A stretch of DNA of 35,012 nucleotides from Anaerolineaceae bacterium (GCA_027348305.1 DAIEPS010000001.1:1-35012); one strand, 5' to 3'; counted from the stretch's first letter, positions 8,447 to 17,654 are shown. Numbers and translations: made by a program. Notes: generated from the sequence alone by a model not told the origin.

Positions 8447-8944
8447 TTAATTGAGTAAGTTTTGCGGAATATTGCCGCCATTGGCTGCAATTCTCTTTAA
8501 GACTTCCTTGTGCAGCCAGACATTCATTTCTGAATAATCGCCGCCAATTTTATCGGCAGGGCAACCCAATTCTGCGGCCAATTCTTTGCGGGATGCAAGA
8601 CTGCTGTCAAGGTCGAGCAATTTCAAAAGATCGACGATGGAAACTTTCCAATCCAATTTCTGTGGGTTGGCTTTGGCGAGTGAATCGAGTTTGCTGACGA
8701 CATCCACTTCGCTAATGGCAGTTACGGCAGGTTTGGGGGTAAAGGCTGGGGATACGAACAAAGGTGCAACACCAGCATTAGGTTTAACTGCATTTGGATT
8801 CGGTCTTGAATCCATCTGGCTTGGGTGCGTTGGTTTTGGCGCCATCGGTTTAGGAGCAACAGGTGCAGCACCGGCCGCCACTTTTGCATCTTGATCATGT
8901 TTCTTCAGTCCTAACTTTTCGAGAATGTTACTGAACAGGCCCAT
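8447..8944 (-). CDS. DUF3597 domain-containing protein
   Basis: 165 residues. The short N-terminal segment MGLFSNILEKLGL is followed by an Ala/Pro/Lys-rich linker (about 20-75) and a C-terminal globular domain from about 76. That domain carries the DUF3597 signatures LDWKVSIVDLLKLLDLDSSL and AELGCPADKIGG, ending IAANGGNIPQNLL. The family is widespread but has no established function; some members carry extra LysM domains, absent here. The gene is monocistronic, with a clear promoter and terminator. A GAAAGGA ribosome site precedes ATG 8944. Family call firm, function unknown. Confidence 0.9.
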   Translation of the reverse strand: MGLFSNILEKLGLKKHDQDAKVAAGAAPVAPKPMAPKPTHPSQMDSRPNPNAVKPNAGVAPLFVSPAFTPKPAVTAISEVDVVSKLDSLAKANPQKLDWKVSIVDLLKLLDLDSSLASRKELAAELGCPADKIGGDYSEMNVWLHKEVLKRIAANGGNIPQNLLN

Positions 8945-8985
8945 TTTTGTCCTTTCTATATCTATAAGTATGTTTCCCTTTTTTT

Positions 8986-9014
8986 ATTATATTGTTTTCT
9001 CATTTTCAAAACAA
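8986..9014 (-). promoter_or_regulatory. Sigma70-type promoter of the DUF3597 gene
   Basis: On the minus strand TTGTTT (9009-9014), a 17-base spacer and a perfect TATAAT (8986-8991) precede the gene by about 40 bases. Confidence 0.6.
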
Positions 9015-9090
9015 GTAATTTGCGAATATTTTAAAGTAATAGAATGATGAAACCAGTGTTCACGGGTTAATCGGAATTTTAATATCTGTG

Positions 9091-9119
9091 TTTACGGACA
9101 TAAGGTTTTAGCATAGAAT
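9091..9119 (+). promoter_or_regulatory. Likely promoter of ridA
   Basis: TTTACG (9091-9096), a 17-base spacer and TAGAAT (9114-9119) give a predicted leader of about 26 bases that carries GGAGG. Confidence 0.45.
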
Positions 9120-9151
9120 TCATTGATCACACTGTTGTTTGGAGGAAACGC

Positions 9152-9550
9152 ATGACCTGTCGAGAAAAAACCATCATTAAAACGGATCTGGCCCCTGCGG
9201 CCATTGGACCTTATTCAGTGGGTGTTGCGGGCGGCCCGTTCGTTTTCACAGCCGGGCAGCTTGGCATCAATCCCAAAACCGGCAGTCTGGTTGAAGGCGG
9301 TATTGAAGCCGAAACGCGCCAGGCTTTGCAGAACCTTTCTGCCATTCTCGAAGCCGCAAATTCCTGCCTGGATAACGTGGTCAAGACCACAGTTTTTCTC
9401 AGGGACATCAATGACTTCGCAAAAATGAACACGGTTTATGGAGAATTCTTCACAGAAAACCCGCCTGCCAGATCAGCAGTGCAGGTAGCCGCTTTGCCAA
9501 AAAATGGTGCTGTGGAAATTGAAGCCATCAGTTTAACCAACAAGAATTAA
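9152..9550 (+). CDS. ridA: RidA family reactive enamine/imine deaminase
   Basis: Hydrolyses reactive 2-aminoacrylate-type enamine/imine intermediates released by PLP enzymes, in the cytoplasm as a trimer. 132 residues, the usual single-domain length. Seen are AIGPYSVGV, FTAGQLGINPKTG, and the C-terminal signature PPARSAVQVAALPKNGAVEIEA with the conserved carboxylate-binding arginine R107 and glutamate E122. A GGAGG ribosome site lies six bases before ATG 9152. It is transcribed divergently from the DUF3597 gene. No catabolic PLP enzyme is nearby, so a general protective role is likely. Confidence 0.94.
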   Translation: MTCREKTIIKTDLAPAAIGPYSVGVAGGPFVFTAGQLGINPKTGSLVEGGIEAETRQALQNLSAILEAANSCLDNVVKTTVFLRDINDFAKMNTVYGEFFTENPPARSAVQVAALPKNGAVEIEAISLTNKN

Positions 9551-9565
9551 CAATAGCCATCAATG

Positions 9566-9605
9566 CGCCCCAGTTCACTGAAAGAATTTTCAGCGGGTTG
9601 GGGCG
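9566..9605 (+). terminator. Hairpin between ridA and the glycosyltransferase
   Basis: CGCCCCA (9566-9572) and TGGGGCG (9599-9605) pair around an inner CTGAAA/TTTCAG stem. There is no T run, so a rho-independent role is doubtful. Confidence 0.35.
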
Positions 9606-9662
9606 GAAAACTGCCTGCACCAAGACGATTATCAAGTAAAATACTTCTGAGGGAAACCACCC

Positions 9663-10667
9663 GTGACATCTCCTGAAGTCTCAATTGTGATCCCATGTTT
9701 GAATGAAGAAAAGAATATCGTCGCTTTATTGGAGGCGATCTATCATCAAACATACCCCCATACCAAATTGGAGGTGATCATTTCAGATGCACTCTCAACC
9801 GATCTGACCCGCCAGAAGATAACAGATTTTCAATCGCAGCATCCCGATCTGTTCATTAAAGTTATCGATAACCCCGCACGCAAGATTCCGACCGGTTTGA
9901 ACCAGGCAATCAGGGCAGCACGCGGGCAAATCATCACACGCATGGACGCGCATGCCATCCCCGCTGTGGATTATGTTGAGCGTAGTGTTTACGGGCTTAA
10001 AGCAGGTCTGGGTGACAACGTGGGTGGTGTGATCGATGTCAGACCGGGTGCCAATACCTGGATCGCACGATCCATTTCGGTGGCCACGGCACATCCACTG
10101 GGGGTGGGAGACGCCAAATACCGCTGGGCAACCAAAGCCGGCGAAGCAGATACAGTGGCATTTGGCACTTATACCAAATCCAAGGTTGAAGAGATCGGTT
10201 ATTACAACGAAGCCCTGCAAGCGAACGAGGATTACGAATTCAATTCACGGCTTCGGGCCTCAGGCGGCAAGATCTGGATCGATCCGCTGATCCGGGCAGT
10301 TTATTACTCGCGTGCCACTATAAAAACATTGGCCAGGCAGTACTTCACATACGGGTTCTGGAAATTCCGCATGCTGCGTCGCAACCCTGAAACCCTGCGC
10401 TGGCGGCAGGCGCTTCCACCTGTTTTTGTGCTTGGTGTTTTAATGTTATTATTACTTTCCGCTTTTTTTTCTTGGGCAAGGGTTTTATTAATCATCTGCC
10501 TCGGAGTATACTTATTGATCTTGATCGCAGCTTCTGCAAAAATTGCCCTCAACAAATCTGACTTGCCCCTGGTCTTCGGAATTCCGCTGGCCATTGGCTG
10601 TATGCATTTTTGTTGGGGTGCCGGTTTTTGGTGGAGCCTGTTTAACCCGAAAAAAGAAGGAATTTAG
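9663..10667 (+). CDS. Family 2 glycosyltransferase, ExoA-like
   Basis: Transfers a sugar to a lipid-linked or growing polysaccharide at the cytoplasmic face. 334 residues. The GT-A fold starts with VSIVIPCLNEEKNI and continues with ISDALSTDLT, the metal-binding RMDAHA (DxD-like) and the acceptor motif NEDYEFNSRLRASGG. Two C-terminal membrane segments follow (about 255-325, rich in Leu/Val/Ile). The whole resembles succinoglycan transferase ExoA. The start is GTG 9663 after GAGGGAA. It begins the envelope cluster, seven bases before the sugar-transferase gene. The sugar specificity cannot be read. Confidence 0.88.
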   Translation: MTSPEVSIVIPCLNEEKNIVALLEAIYHQTYPHTKLEVIISDALSTDLTRQKITDFQSQHPDLFIKVIDNPARKIPTGLNQAIRAARGQIITRMDAHAIPAVDYVERSVYGLKAGLGDNVGGVIDVRPGANTWIARSISVATAHPLGVGDAKYRWATKAGEADTVAFGTYTKSKVEEIGYYNEALQANEDYEFNSRLRASGGKIWIDPLIRAVYYSRATIKTLARQYFTYGFWKFRMLRRNPETLRWRQALPPVFVLGVLMLLLLSAFFSWARVLLIICLGVYLLILIAASAKIALNKSDLPLVFGIPLAIGCMHFCWGAGFWWSLFNPKKEGI

Positions 10668-10674
10668 GACCTGT

Positions 10675-12090
10675 ATGGAGCGTAAACAAACAACCGGAAA
10701 ACTCAGAATTCGCGGTGGTGAAAGACAGTTCATCCTGTTGCTGGGCGATCTGATTGTCTCTAGTCTTTCGGTTTTCATAGCTCTTTATTTTTGGGCTCAA
10801 AAAGACTGGCTTAATTTCTCATGGAATTTCTTAAACCAGCGGGCTCCTTTTTGGTTTTATCTGCTTCCCTTCATTTGGTCCCTGATGCTGATCGAACTTT
10901 ATGACACTCGCAAGGCCAACCGCCACAGTGATGTATTGCGCGGTGTCGGCACGGCGTTCGGTTTCAGTGTTCTCATCTATCTTTTGATCTTTTTCCTTTC
11001 ACAATCCAATTCACTGCCACGACGCGGTGTGGCCGTCTTTCTTGTTTCGGTAACCCTGCTCACCATCCTCTGGCGGTTCATCTCCATCGCCATTTTCACC
11101 GCCCCCGTGTTCAACCGCAGGGTGCTGGTGATCGGTGCCGGCAGGGCAGGGTCCACCCTGGTTGGCATGGTGAAACGCATCAAGCCTGAGCCTTTTACAC
11201 TGGTCGGATATATCGACGATGATCCAAAAAAGCTGGGTATGGTTATTGAAGAAGTACCTGTGATCGGCACGACTGAAACCTTGCTTTCTTGTATTGAACA
11301 AGAAAAGATCACTGACATGATCTTTGCCATTTCTGGAGAAATGAAGCCTGATCTTTTTAGATCGGTTTTGCTGGCACAGGAAGAAGGCACGGATCTTATT
11401 TCGATGCCGACGATCTACGAAGATGTGTTTGGGCGGGTGCCCATCTTTCTGCTGCAATCAGATTGGATCTTGCGCTCCTTCATCGACCAGGCGCAAACCT
11501 CCGGCATCTATGAAGTCATCAAGCGGCTGCTCGATATTTTGAGCGGAATGATTGGTTTGGTTTTTCTCATGGTTTTGTATCCATTCGTTGCACTGACCAT
11601 TCTGTTGGATGATGGATTCCCGATCTTTTACAGTCAGATGCGCGTAGGCAAGAACGGCAAACCTTACAAGATCTACAAATTCCGCACCATGCGCAAAGAC
11701 TCTGAAAGCGACGGTGTAGCACGGATGACGACCACCGGCGACAGCCGCATCACGCGTCTCGGCAAGTTCCTGCGCCGCAGCCATGTGGATGAATTGCCGC
11801 AAGTGATCAATATTCTTAAAGGTGAGAACAGCCTGATCGGTCCACGGGCCGAGCAGATCGAACTTGTCAACCAGTTCCAGGAACAGATCCCTTTTTATCG
11901 CGCCAGACTGTATGTCAAACCGGGGTTGACTGGATGGGCGCAAGTGAACCAACGCTATGCTTCAACGGTTGAAGATACCGCTGTTAAATTGGAATATGAT
12001 CTTTACTATATCAAACACAGGAACCTGCTTCTGGACATGAACATTGCCATCCGGACAATTGGTGCCGTCCTGGGATTCAGAGGTCTGTAA
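10675..12090 (+). CDS. Exopolysaccharide polyprenyl-phosphate sugar-1-phosphate transferase (WbaP/WcaJ type)
   Basis: Starts repeat-unit assembly by moving a sugar-1-phosphate from a nucleotide sugar to undecaprenyl phosphate. With ATG 10675 (AGGA five bases upstream) it has 471 residues; the frame stays open further upstream, but that part overlaps the previous gene. N-terminal transmembrane helices (about 18-150) and a Rossmann-like CoA-binding-type domain with RVLVIGAGRAGSTL are followed by the sugar transferase domain: KRLLDILSG, KIYKFRTM, RRSHVDELPQVINILKGE, SLIGPRAEQ, and KPGLTGWAQVN. Its stop and the next ATG overlap as TAATG. Confidence 0.92.
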   Translation: MERKQTTGKLRIRGGERQFILLLGDLIVSSLSVFIALYFWAQKDWLNFSWNFLNQRAPFWFYLLPFIWSLMLIELYDTRKANRHSDVLRGVGTAFGFSVLIYLLIFFLSQSNSLPRRGVAVFLVSVTLLTILWRFISIAIFTAPVFNRRVLVIGAGRAGSTLVGMVKRIKPEPFTLVGYIDDDPKKLGMVIEEVPVIGTTETLLSCIEQEKITDMIFAISGEMKPDLFRSVLLAQEEGTDLISMPTIYEDVFGRVPIFLLQSDWILRSFIDQAQTSGIYEVIKRLLDILSGMIGLVFLMVLYPFVALTILLDDGFPIFYSQMRVGKNGKPYKIYKFRTMRKDSESDGVARMTTTGDSRITRLGKFLRRSHVDELPQVINILKGENSLIGPRAEQIELVNQFQEQIPFYRARLYVKPGLTGWAQVNQRYASTVEDTAVKLEYDLYYIKHRNLLLDMNIAIRTIGAVLGFRGL

Positions 12091-13982
12091 TGAAATCAAA
12101 ACCTAATATTCGTAATCGTTATGTATTTCTCATTGACCTTGTGCTAATAGTCTTTTCCGTTCTGGGCGCTTATGCACTGCGCCTTGAAATGGGAGCTCTT
12201 TTCTATTTCTACCTGAAATCAGCCTACTGGATGATCGGGGTTTCGCTGGTGCTGAAGACCATCGTTTATTATACGTTTGGCATGTACCGGCGTATGTGGG
12301 TTTACGCCAGCATCAAAGAATTGAGATTGATCGTTGGTGCGGTAACCACAGCTTCAGTGTTGGTGACCGGTGTGATGATCTTTATTTCGACGCTCAAAGT
12401 CTTCAATGGTTTCCCCCGGTCGGTGTTGATAATCGACTGGCTGCTCTCAATGGTCATGGTCGGCGGCGTCAGATTCATGCTGCGGTTTTTAGCCGAGAGC
12501 ATGACCTCTTCTTCAACCAATGGAAAAAGCCACCAGGCTAAACGAGCGCTGATCGTTGGAGCAGGTGACGCAGGCGCTTTGGTGGTACGTGAACTGCAAA
12601 AGAATACCGAACTGAATTTAAACCCCGTTGGTTTTCTGGATGACAATCCGGGCAAGCAGCGCCAGCAGATCCACGGCATTCCAGTCATTGGCAATGTCAC
12701 CGAAATGGGCAAGGTGCTTGAACAAAAGCGGATCGATGAAGTGATCATCGCCATCCCCAGTGCGGGTGGTAAAACCATCCGTATGGTGGCGGATATCTGC
12801 CGTTTAAAGGGTATTCCCTTTCGCACCATGCCGGGCATTTACGAATTATTGGGCGGCAAGGTTAACATCAGCCGTCTGCGTGATGTGGATATCACCGACT
12901 TGTTGAGGCGGCAGCCTTCTCACATGAAGGAAGAACTGGTGGGCTATACCTTAAGCGGAAAGACGGTCGTCGTCACCGGCGCGGGCGGTTCCATCGGACG
13001 CGAACTCTGCCGGCAAATTTCCCGTTGGAACCCCTCAGGATTGATCCTGCTTGGACACGGCGAAAACAGCATTTTTGAAACCCTGCTAGAAATACAGGAA
13101 CTTCATCCTTCATTACCTATCTATCCGGTGATCGTGGACGTGCGCGACAGCGAACGTTTGGAGAAGGTCTTCTCAAAGCATAAACCGGATGTCGTCTTCC
13201 ATGCTGCGGCGCACAAACACGTGCCCCTGATGGAAATGAATATTGACGAAGCGGTGAACAATAACGTCCGTGGTACGCGCAATGTGGTCAATGCCTGTGT
13301 TAAGTTTGATATCAAACACCTGGTGATGATCTCGACTGACAAAGCCATCAAACCGGTGAACATCATGGGCGCCACCAAACGTTTCTCCGAAATGATCGTT
13401 TTGGATGCCGCCAAACGAACGGGCAATGCTTACAGCGTTGTGCGTTTTGGCAACGTCTTGGGCAGCCGTGGCAGTGTCGTGCCGCTCTTCAAACACCAGA
13501 TCGCCCGCGGCGGACCGGTGACCATCACACATCCTGACATGAAACGCTACTTCATGACCATTCCAGAAGCCGTTTACCTTGTGCTCCAGGCGGCTGGCAT
13601 GAGCAAGGGCGGTGAAATGTATGTGCTCAACATGGGTCAGCAGGTCAAGATCGTTGACCTGGCTGAAGATTTGATCAGGCTTTCAGGGCTTGAACCTGGC
13701 AAGGATATCGAAATTGCATTTACCGGCATCCGCCCGGGAGAGAAGTTGAGCGAAGATCTGTGGGAGGAAGGCAACCGCTTTATGCCCACCCAGCACCCTG
13801 ATATTTATCAATATGATGATCCCAACAATATAATGGGTGAAGAACTCGGTGACCAGATCGATCAACTGCTGGTGTTGGCAGATAAGGGTGATTCAACAGA
13901 GATCGTCAAATTTGTAGATGCCAACATCCCAGGTTCGGAATTAGCCGCCACCCCGCCACCAGATCTAATTTCCATCGACTGA
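12090..13982 (+). CDS. CapD/FlaA1/WbpM-type nucleotide-sugar 4,6-dehydratase (membrane-bound)
   Basis: Likely a UDP-GlcNAc-type 4,6-dehydratase that supplies deoxy-amino sugars for surface polysaccharide. 630 residues: four transmembrane helices (about 10-130), a first Rossmann domain beginning RALIVGAGDAGAL (about 151), then the SDR dehydratase domain with VVVTGAGGSIGRELCRQ (about 292), HAAAHKHVPLMEMN (about 370) and STDKAIKPVNIMGATKR (about 414). The catalytic Tyr of classical SDRs is replaced by Met in MGATK, as is normal for this long-dehydratase class. The C-terminal GIRPGEKLSEDLW motif is also typical. It overlaps the upstream gene by one base. Confidence 0.92.
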   Translation: MKSKPNIRNRYVFLIDLVLIVFSVLGAYALRLEMGALFYFYLKSAYWMIGVSLVLKTIVYYTFGMYRRMWVYASIKELRLIVGAVTTASVLVTGVMIFISTLKVFNGFPRSVLIIDWLLSMVMVGGVRFMLRFLAESMTSSSTNGKSHQAKRALIVGAGDAGALVVRELQKNTELNLNPVGFLDDNPGKQRQQIHGIPVIGNVTEMGKVLEQKRIDEVIIAIPSAGGKTIRMVADICRLKGIPFRTMPGIYELLGGKVNISRLRDVDITDLLRRQPSHMKEELVGYTLSGKTVVVTGAGGSIGRELCRQISRWNPSGLILLGHGENSIFETLLEIQELHPSLPIYPVIVDVRDSERLEKVFSKHKPDVVFHAAAHKHVPLMEMNIDEAVNNNVRGTRNVVNACVKFDIKHLVMISTDKAIKPVNIMGATKRFSEMIVLDAAKRTGNAYSVVRFGNVLGSRGSVVPLFKHQIARGGPVTITHPDMKRYFMTIPEAVYLVLQAAGMSKGGEMYVLNMGQQVKIVDLAEDLIRLSGLEPGKDIEIAFTGIRPGEKLSEDLWEEGNRFMPTQHPDIYQYDDPNNIMGEELGDQIDQLLVLADKGDSTEIVKFVDANIPGSELAATPPPDLISID

Positions 13983-13984
13983 TT

Positions 13985-14980
13985 ATGAAAGTTACCCTCG
14001 AAGAGTGGAATGACTTTGTAGCCAAACATCCGAATGCCCATATATTGCAATCGGGGGCGTGGGGTGAATTGAAGTCTTCGTTCGGCTGGAAGGCCGTGCG
14101 TGTCATTAACGAAGAGTGTGGCGCCCAGGTTTTGTTCCGCAAACTTCCTGGCGGCTTTACCGTCGGCTACATCCCCAAGGGCCCCATTGGGCAGGGCTGC
14201 GGGCTTTTCAATGAATTGGATGAGGTCTGCCGTGAAAACCGTGCGATCTTCCTCAAGGTGGAACCGGATATCTGGGAGCCTGAGCAGGCGCTCTCGATCG
14301 TTGAGCAGCCTGGATGGGTGAAGACGAAATCCGTTCAACCGCAGCGTACGGTGGTTGTCTCGTTGAACGGCTCCGAAGAAGAGATCCTTGACCGCATGAA
14401 ACAGAAGACCCGTTATAACATCCACCTGGCAGAAAAAAAGGGGATCGAGGTCAGGGTAACCGATGACATCCAGGCTTATCACGAAATGAGTGAGTTGACC
14501 GGCAAGCGGGATGGTTTCGGTGTGCATGCATTTGAGTATTATAAAAAAGCGCTTGACCTTTTCAAACCCGCCGGCCATGCTGATCTGCTGGTTGCCTACT
14601 ATCAAAACCGGCCTGTTGCGGGCCTGATCGTTTTTGCACTCGGTGATATGGCCTGGTATATGTACGGCGCTTCGAGTGATGAAGAGCGCAACCGCATGCC
14701 CACGTATCTGCTTCAATGGGAAGCCATGAAGTGGGCGAGAAAAATGAACTGCAAATTTTACGATCTATGGGGCATCCCTGATGTCGACGAGGAAGTGCTT
14801 GAAGAAGAATTCACAAAAAAGCACAGTCACGACGGCCTGTGGGGTGTCTACCGTTTCAAACGCGGATTTGGTGGCGAAGTTTTCCGCAGCGTGGGTGCCT
14901 GGGACCGTACCTACTTTCCGGGTATCTACAAGATCTACCGGCAGATATTGCATTTGCGCGGCGGGGATGAAGTGGGATGA
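13985..14980 (+). CDS. FemA/FemB-family aminoacyltransferase (first copy)
   Basis: FemABX enzymes add amino acids from aminoacyl-tRNA to the peptidoglycan stem peptide, forming the interpeptide bridge; some relatives act on other acceptors. 331 residues with two GNAT-like subdomains. Visible family marks are HILQSGAWGELKSSFGWKA, VGYIPKGPIG, MKQKTRYNIHLAEKKG, AGLIVFALGDMAWYMYGASSDEER, LLQWEAMKWA and YDLWGIPD near the C-terminus. It lacks the long coiled-coil arm of staphylococcal FemA and so is closer to FemX-like members. Two bases separate it from the dehydratase gene, and ATGA overlaps the Nudix gene. Confidence 0.9.
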   Translation: MKVTLEEWNDFVAKHPNAHILQSGAWGELKSSFGWKAVRVINEECGAQVLFRKLPGGFTVGYIPKGPIGQGCGLFNELDEVCRENRAIFLKVEPDIWEPEQALSIVEQPGWVKTKSVQPQRTVVVSLNGSEEEILDRMKQKTRYNIHLAEKKGIEVRVTDDIQAYHEMSELTGKRDGFGVHAFEYYKKALDLFKPAGHADLLVAYYQNRPVAGLIVFALGDMAWYMYGASSDEERNRMPTYLLQWEAMKWARKMNCKFYDLWGIPDVDEEVLEEEFTKKHSHDGLWGVYRFKRGFGGEVFRSVGAWDRTYFPGIYKIYRQILHLRGGDEVG

Positions 14981-15498
14981 ACCATTACTGCTTGATGTGC
15001 GGCACCCAATTAGTGACGAAGCTTATCGAAGATAGAGAGCGTGAGATCTGCCCCCGCTGCGGGTGGATCTATTACAAGCAATACAAGGTCAGTGCCGGTG
15101 TGCGTATAGAAAAAGATGGAAGCTTGTTACTGGTTCAACGCGGCATCGATCCATGGAAGGGCCGTTGGTACATGCCAGCGGGGTTCCTCGAGATCAATGA
15201 AGACCTTGAACAGGCTGCTGCCCGCGAAGCATTTGAAGAGACTGGATTAAAAGTCAAAACACTCGATCTGGCCGGGGTTTACACTTATGATGATGACCCA
15301 CGGGGCAATGGCATTGTCTTTATTTATGATGCAGAGATCCTCGGCGGAGAAATGCAGGTCACTGCTGAAACCAGCCAGATCGGTTTCTTTTCACCGGGTG
15401 ACCTTGCCCAAATGGAATTTACCGGTAAAAGCGGCAGTCACCAAATTGGCGACTGGTTGAAAACCAAAGGCGTTCAATTGGAAGTAAACCATGCCTGA
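14977..15498 (+). CDS. Nudix hydrolase with N-terminal zinc ribbon
   Basis: Hydrolyses a nucleoside diphosphate linked to another moiety; substrate unknown. 173 residues. An N-terminal zinc ribbon (C5, C8, C25, C28 in CLMCG and CPRCG) precedes the Nudix domain. The Nudix box is perfect at 69-91: G-x5-E-x7-REAFEETGL. The ribbon is like that of NudC-type or ADP-ribose pyrophosphatase-like Nudix proteins, but the NudC-specific SQPWPFPxS motif is not seen. The gene overlaps both FemAB genes (four bases upstream, eight downstream), so the three are translated together. This suggests a cell-wall or nucleotide-sugar related role, which is inference only. Confidence 0.9.
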   Translation: MNHYCLMCGTQLVTKLIEDREREICPRCGWIYYKQYKVSAGVRIEKDGSLLLVQRGIDPWKGRWYMPAGFLEINEDLEQAAAREAFEETGLKVKTLDLAGVYTYDDDPRGNGIVFIYDAEILGGEMQVTAETSQIGFFSPGDLAQMEFTGKSGSHQIGDWLKTKGVQLEVNHA

Positions 15499-16585
15499 AC
15501 AGTCTTGGGACGAACTGATCAAAGATCTGCCAAACAGCCATGTGCTTCAAACCACTGAATGGGCCGAGGTGAAGCGCGAGGTGGGTTGGCGTGCCCACCC
15601 GCTGACCTGGAATAATGATGCGGGTGAGGTGGTTGCCGCGGCCAATATTTTGGTGCGCTCCATGCGTCCGCTTGGCATCGGGCCGAAAATGTCGATCGGC
15701 TACATTCCGCGTGGACCGATGCTGGATTGGAACGACCAGGCATTAAGACAAAAAGTATTGGTTGAGATCGAACAATTTACCCGTGAGAATGGGCTGATCT
15801 TTATGAAGATGGACCCTGACCTTGAGTTGGGCAGGGGCATCCCGGGCGGTGAAAAAGCAGAAGAGAATTCGCTGGGCAAGATCGTCACTGACGAATGGCT
15901 GCAGCGCAAATGGCGTTATTCGGTTGAACAGATCCAATTCAAAAATACAGCGGTGCTTGATCTGAGCGGCACCGAAGAAGATTGGCTCAAGCGCATGAAA
16001 CAGAAGGCGCGTTACAACCTGCGCCTGGCGCAGCGTAGCGGGGTCACGATTCGCGCAGCCAAAGAGCTTGAACTGCCTGCTCTCTATCACCTTTACGCCC
16101 AAACAGCTTCAAGAGACCATTTCATCATCCGCGAAGAGGATTATTATCTGGGTGTCTGGCGCCGTTTTATCAACGCTGGCATGGCGGATGCCCTTATCGC
16201 TGAGGTGGAAGGCCAATTGGTGGCCGGGCTGATGCTTTTCCATTTTGGCAAGCGCGCCTGGTACCTGTATGGCATGTCCAGCCCGCTGCACCGAGAAAAA
16301 ATGCCCAATAACCTGCTGCAGTGGGAAGCCATGCGGCTGGCCAAAGAAAAGGGCTGCGAAGTCTACGACCTTTGGGGTGCACCAGATGCGTTTGATGAAT
16401 CGGATCCCATGTTTGGTGTCTTTCGGTTTAAAGAAGGCCTGGGCGCCGAAGTGGTCCGCTCTGCCGGGGCATGGGATTACCCCGTGAAACCGGGTTTGTA
16501 CTTCATCTATCACCAGGTACTGCCGCGTCTGCTCAAAATCACCCGCTTTTTGCGCCGGGGCAGGCTTCAGCAGGAAGTGCGTTGA
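15491..16585 (+). CDS. FemA/FemB-family aminoacyltransferase (second copy)
   Basis: 364 residues, clearly paralogous to the gene at 13985: HVLQTTEWAEVKREVGW, IGYIPRGPMLDW, RMKQKARYNLRLAQRSGV, VAGLMLFHFGKRAWYLYGMSS, LLQWEAMRLAKEKG and YDLWGAPD occur in the same order. It is about 30 residues longer, mainly before the RMKQKARYN motif. As in the first copy, the fold predicts tRNA-dependent amino acid addition to a peptidoglycan precursor. Two divergent copies in one operon could add successive residues of a bridge, as FemA/FemB do, or use different acceptors. The start overlaps the Nudix stop by eight bases. Confidence 0.9.
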   Translation: MPEQSWDELIKDLPNSHVLQTTEWAEVKREVGWRAHPLTWNNDAGEVVAAANILVRSMRPLGIGPKMSIGYIPRGPMLDWNDQALRQKVLVEIEQFTRENGLIFMKMDPDLELGRGIPGGEKAEENSLGKIVTDEWLQRKWRYSVEQIQFKNTAVLDLSGTEEDWLKRMKQKARYNLRLAQRSGVTIRAAKELELPALYHLYAQTASRDHFIIREEDYYLGVWRRFINAGMADALIAEVEGQLVAGLMLFHFGKRAWYLYGMSSPLHREKMPNNLLQWEAMRLAKEKGCEVYDLWGAPDAFDESDPMFGVFRFKEGLGAEVVRSAGAWDYPVKPGLYFIYHQVLPRLLKITRFLRRGRLQQEVR

Positions 16586-16642
16586 GGGTGGTAGTATGAT
16601 TGGCATTAATGAAGCTTCTATGGATCAACTGGAACCCCGCTC

Positions 16643-17485
16643 ATGAACCTCGATATTGATACAACATTCAAGGTGTTTCTGGTCATGTTGGGAATTGGTG
16701 TGATCGCCAGCGTTGTCATGGCGATCAAATCACTCAATGCTGCCCGGCATCTTAAGTTTTACCGCAAACGCCAGGATCTGATCGAATACGGCTGGCGCTT
16801 GATCTTCTTCGCGTTCTTGATGGTCGGGATTGGATTTGTGTTCTATCGATTTGGCGAGCCGATAGCCTATCACTATTTTCCGCCGTCACCGACCATTACC
16901 CGCACGCCAACCATCACCACCACGCCCACCATCACGCTAACCCTACAGAATTCGCTGACACCGACCATCACGCCCACCCTGGCGCAGACCTATACCCCCA
17001 GTTTGCCTACGGAGGTGATGGCGACCATTTTGACCCCGGTTGGACCGGATGCTAATGCGATCTTCAGCCCCATCCAGTTTTCGACAGAAACCGACAAAGA
17101 CGGATTGTTGATCAATACCACTGACACTTTCACACTACCCATTACTTCGCTTTATGCCGGTTATACGTTTGACAAAATGACCACAGGTGTACGCTGGACG
17201 GCGGTCTGGTTGTATGATGGAAAATACCTTTGCGCCGAAACGCAGATCTGGAAGTTCTCCACTGGCGGTGCGGGTTATTCAGATTGGTGCAACCAGAAGA
17301 TCACCCCTGACATGTGGAAACCTGGAGACTACGAAGTGCAGATATTTGTGGGCCAGACCTGGAAGACTTCAGGCAAGTTCACCATCCTGGGGAATGAACC
17401 GACGCTTGACCCTTCAGTATCGGTGACAAACACACTGTCCCTGCCGCAAGTCACGCTTACCCCCAGTTTGACGCCAAAACCGTAA
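16643..17485 (+). CDS. Membrane-anchored protein with Thr/Pro-rich linker, function unknown
   Basis: 280 residues. Two predicted transmembrane helices (about 8-32 and 51-74) flank a short basic loop with HLKFYRKRQDL. A low-complexity TPTIT-type stretch (about 78-130) follows, then a probably extracellular globular domain (about 135-255) with several Trp/Tyr residues and two Cys, and a second Thr/Pro-rich tail. The arrangement, a membrane anchor plus a stalk and an outer domain, suggests a surface protein. No known family is recognised with certainty. It is last in the envelope cluster, 57 bases after the second FemAB, and may have its own promoter. Confidence 0.75.
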   Translation: MNLDIDTTFKVFLVMLGIGVIASVVMAIKSLNAARHLKFYRKRQDLIEYGWRLIFFAFLMVGIGFVFYRFGEPIAYHYFPPSPTITRTPTITTTPTITLTLQNSLTPTITPTLAQTYTPSLPTEVMATILTPVGPDANAIFSPIQFSTETDKDGLLINTTDTFTLPITSLYAGYTFDKMTTGVRWTAVWLYDGKYLCAETQIWKFSTGGAGYSDWCNQKITPDMWKPGDYEVQIFVGQTWKTSGKFTILGNEPTLDPSVSVTNTLSLPQVTLTPSLTPKP

Positions 17486-17654
17486 TTTTGTGGATCAATT
17501 GATTGTATAAGTTATTGGATGACTGCCTGTTCACATATCAGTAGTTCAATTATGAACATAAAAATTGCTCGTGTGCGTTTGGTTGAATATTTGAGTTCTT
17601 TAGCCAGCCTAATTGAACTGGCTAAAAATAAAAATCCAAAACTAACCCTAGACG

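Noticed and set aside
13862..14716. 284-codon minus-strand frame opposite the first FemAB gene
   Set aside because: Shadow frame: the plus strand has clear FemAB and dehydratase motifs with coupled starts.
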